Below the pieces are notes generated by a model. The model saw nothing but the letters and a program-made list of their open reading frames with translations, searched no databases and had not been told where the DNA came from. 6,835 bases of DNA from Bacilli bacterium. Its GTDB lineage: Bacteria; Bacillota_I; Bacilli_A; RF39; UBA660. How positions within the stretch are numbered: position 1 is the first letter of the stretch; each line of letters begins with the position of its first letter. A program made the position numbers and the translations under genes. The stretch covers positions 1-6,835 of the forward strand of contig JAQUEG010000039.1 in NCBI GenBank assembly GCA_028685275.1, read 5' to 3'. Shown piece after piece: positions 5,841 to 6,835 of this stretch.

Positions 5841-5864
5841 ATATAAATTAAATTTAATTTATAT
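5841..5864. repeat. 24-nt perfect palindrome, all A/T
   Basis: The 12-base arm ATATAAATTAAA is followed at once by its exact reverse complement TTTAATTTATAT, with no spacer. It lies 90 bases upstream of the regulator start and overlaps a weak -35 (TTAAAT, 5848-5853) that is 17 bases from a TATAAT at 5871-5876. It could be an operator or a cruciform/curved element. Confidence 0.5.
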
Positions 5865-5882
5865 TCATTTTATAATGTTTTA

Positions 5883-5900
5883 ATTATTATTATTATTATT
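5883..5900. repeat. (ATT)6 trinucleotide run
   Basis: Six uninterrupted ATT units end within the -35 box of the regulator promoter. As an AT-rich run just upstream of -35 it could act as an UP element for RNA polymerase. Copy-number change would alter the sequence upstream but not the -35/-10 spacing. Confidence 0.7.
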
Positions 5901-5926
5901 AACTTATTTTCAAAAAATGATATAAT
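5899..5926 (+). promoter_or_regulatory. Promoter of the WYL regulator gene
   Basis: -35 TTAACT (5899-5904) and a perfect -10 TATAAT (5921-5926) are 16 bases apart, with TG at 5918-5919 forming an extended -10. Initiation near 5933 gives a leader of about 20 bases containing GGAGGTG (5940-5946), seven bases before the ATG. Confidence 0.68.
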
Positions 5927-5936
5927 AGTTATCATT
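5916..5936. promoter_or_regulatory. Inverted repeat over the -10 box, candidate autoregulatory operator
   Basis: AATGATA (5916-5922) and TATCATT (5930-5936) are exact inverted repeats separated by 7 bases, centre-to-centre 14. They bracket the -10 box and the expected start of transcription. A dimeric HTH protein bound here would block RNA polymerase. The regulator encoded just downstream is the obvious candidate, so negative autoregulation is inferred. Confidence 0.5.
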
Positions 5937-5953
5937 GTTGGAGGTGTATAATA

Positions 5954-6430
5954 ATGTCTAAAATAAGTAATGTATTAACTATGATTGAATTGTTAAGTAT
6001 CGGTAAAAAATATAGTATTCAAGAATTATCAGAAAAACTAGAAGTATCACCAAGAATGATAAGAATTTATAAGGATGAGATTGAAATGGCCGGAATCTAT
6101 ATAGACACAATTAAAGGTCCTTATGGTGGTTATGTGTTAAATCAAAATATTAATGTTCCAAAAAGATTTATTACTCCTATTCCATTAAAAATTAAAAATA
6201 AAAGTACTTATAATACTTTTAACAGAGCAATAAAAGAAAAAAGGAAATGTTTTATTGAATATTATTCAAAAGATAAAACTATATCAAAAAGAACTATTCA
6301 TCCATATGATTTAATAATTTTAGGTAATGAATGGGGTATCGCTGCTTATTGTGAGTTAAAAAGCGAAATAAGGCATTTCTATATAAACAGAATAAAATCA
6401 ATCAAATTATTAGAAAATTTTTTTAACTGA
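5954..6430 (+). CDS. HTH-WYL transcriptional regulator, short form
   Basis: DNA-binding regulator of the YafY/WYL type, 158 aa, half the usual length of about 300. An HTH_11-type winged helix occupies about 5-62: SIQELSEKLEVSPRMIRIYKDEIEMAGI, then the wing GPYGGYVL (55-62). A short linker leads to a WYL domain (about 92-154): CFIEYYSK (99-106), HPYDLIILGNEWGIAAY (116-132), IRHFYINRIKSI (139-150). The namesake Trp-Tyr-Leu is Trp-Gly-Ile here (127-129), while the ligand-site Arg in IRHFY (R140) and NRI (R146) are kept. The usual C-terminal WCX extension is absent. WYL domains typically bind nucleic-acid or nucleotide ligands and often control phage-defence or DNA-damage genes. All eight Arg codons are AGA/AGG, unlike the minus-strand genes. 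It likely regulates itself and the SIS-domain gene 55 bases downstream. Confidence 0.88.
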   Translation: MSKISNVLTMIELLSIGKKYSIQELSEKLEVSPRMIRIYKDEIEMAGIYIDTIKGPYGGYVLNQNINVPKRFITPIPLKIKNKSTYNTFNRAIKEKRKCFIEYYSKDKTISKRTIHPYDLIILGNEWGIAAYCELKSEIRHFYINRIKSIKLLENFFN

Positions 6431-6441
6431 CATATATAATG

Positions 6442-6477
6442 CCACTTCTTTTGATACACTTATATTAAAAGAGGAGG
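6442..6477 (+). promoter_or_regulatory. Hairpin sequestering the Shine-Dalgarno of the SIS-domain gene
   Basis: CCACTTCTTTT (6442-6452) can pair with AAAAGAGGAGG (6467-6477) through ten pairs, including one G-U, with one A-A mismatch, around a 14-base loop. The 3' arm contains the entire ribosome site GAGGAGG (6471-6477), and TTTT follows. It could restrain translation of the next gene or act as a weak attenuator. No convincing -35/-10 pair is seen between 6431 and 6485, so the gene is probably co-transcribed with the regulator. Confidence 0.42.
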
Positions 6478-6485
6478 TTTTAAAA

Positions 6486-6835
6486 ATGTTACAGCATAAA
6501 TATACTGAACCAGCTAAAACTAATTTTTCGAAATTAGAAGAAAGGCTTATGCAAATTAATTCAGAGAAAATATTTACTCAATTTCAATTTCTACATAATT
6601 TTTGGTGGCCAATGACAAATTCTAATGGTTTTAAAAAACCAACACTAATTATGGCTACAGGTGGCTCAAAAGCTGCAGCTTATTATTTACAGATGGTATT
6701 AGAAAGCAAAGGAACAATAACTGAAGTAATTGAACCACGTGATTATTCTTATAAAACAAGTATTAATAATTTTGATAGATTGATTGCACTATCTAAAAAT
6801 GGTAAAACAAATGGAATTCAAGAAGCGCTCCATTT
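6486..6835 (+). CDS. Probable SIS (sugar isomerase) domain protein, 3'-truncated by the window edge
   Basis: The first 116 codons of a larger protein. After an N-terminal helical stretch (about 14-40, ending in FWWP) a SIS-like alpha/beta fold begins. TLIMATGGSKAAAYYLQMVLE (53-73) resembles strand 1 with its glycine-rich turn and helix. TEVIEPRDY (79-87) is the next strand, and DRLIALSKNGKTNGIQEAL (97-115) matches the S-x-SG-x-T phosphosugar loop, with S103, G106 and T108 at the key places and Asn at the position of the second Ser. SIS domains bind phosphosugars or related phosphorylated metabolites in isomerases and regulators. The start has GAGGAGG eight bases upstream. The gene follows the WYL regulator directly, so its expression is probably controlled by that protein. 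The domain call is from pattern only, and the rest of the gene is needed to name an activity. Confidence 0.62.
   Translation, partial: MLQHKYTEPAKTNFSKLEERLMQINSEKIFTQFQFLHNFWWPMTNSNGFKKPTLIMATGGSKAAAYYLQMVLESKGTITEVIEPRDYSYKTSINNFDRLIALSKNGKTNGIQEALH

Larger units (their letters stand above)
5647..5953. other. Divergent intergenic region, 307 bp, no protein gene seen
   Basis: No ORF with a ribosome site is visible on either strand. The region holds, from left to right, the promoter of the activase operon, a 15-nt palindrome, a terminator-like 13-bp hairpin, about 50 bases without recognised structure (5793-5840), a 24-nt all-AT palindrome, a TATAAT at 5871-5876, an (ATT)6 run and the regulator promoter. 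It is longer and more symmetrical than the other gaps in the window. Confidence 0.7.

Noticed and set aside
5883..5900. (ATT)6 as a phase-variation switch or CRISPR-like repeat
   Set aside because: It lies upstream of, not within, the -35/-10 spacer or coding sequence, and there are no spaced repeats of CRISPR type.
1920..6430. Mycoplasma-type genetic code (TGA = Trp)
   Set aside because: Trp is encoded by TGG in the activase and other genes, long frames contain no internal TGA, and TGA is a stop in the ATGA overlap at 1920-1923 and at 6428-6430.
6431..6485. Separate promoter for the SIS-domain gene
   Set aside because: TATAAT at 6435-6440 and TATATT at 6461-6466 exist, but neither has a recognisable -35 at 16-18 bases, so co-transcription with the regulator is the simpler reading.

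Overview
The window is an AT-rich (by eye roughly 30% GC), tightly packed bacterial segment with strong GGAGGTG-type ribosome binding sites and extended -10 (TGnTATAAT) promoters. Trp is read from TGG, and TGA serves as a stop, including inside an ATGA gene overlap, so the standard code applies and a Mycoplasma/Spiroplasma-type code is excluded. The oxygen-sensitive HgdC-type activase system points to an anaerobe. Together this suggests a low-GC Bacillota, possibly near the Acholeplasma/Izemoplasma/Erysipelotrichia side of Bacilli. That placement is an inference.

Region 1 (1-2673, minus strand). Reading leftward from a promoter at about 2646-2673 there are two adjacent DUF1538-type integral membrane proteins (2609-1920 and 1923-1195, overlapping by 4 nt). 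Two PII-like regulators follow almost without gaps (1191-841 and 838-527). A short-chain dehydrogenase/reductase comes last (469 to the window edge, truncated). The tight packing argues that the two membrane halves form one transporter or channel-like complex with the PII-like proteins as dedicated, divergent regulators. The dehydrogenase may be a read-through passenger.

Region 2 (2683-5695, minus strand). This is a three-gene operon with overlapping genes: a DUF2229-type activase-related protein (5643-4705), a 2-hydroxyacyl-CoA dehydratase (HgdB-like) protein (4727-3660) and a BadF/BadG/BcrA/BcrD-type ATPase activase with a five-Cys C-terminal tail (3660-2698). It ends at an intrinsic terminator whose loop holds the last stop codon. 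The three proteins correspond to pieces of a large fused activase/reductase found elsewhere. Together they probably form an ATP-driven low-potential electron-transfer device with Fe-S clusters. Its acceptor is not encoded here.

Region 3 (5647-5953). This is a divergent intergenic region rich in symmetry. It holds the promoter of region 2, a 15-nt palindrome, a perfect 13-bp hairpin resembling a terminator although neither flanking gene ends there, a perfect 24-nt all-AT palindrome, an (ATT)6 run, and the regulator promoter with an inverted repeat around its -10 box.

Region 4 (5954-6835, plus strand). A short HTH-WYL transcription regulator is followed by the first 116 codons of a probable SIS-domain protein whose Shine-Dalgarno sequence can be sequestered in a hairpin. 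The regulator uses only AGA/AGG for Arg, unlike the minus-strand genes, so this end may be the start of an accessory module continuing beyond the window.
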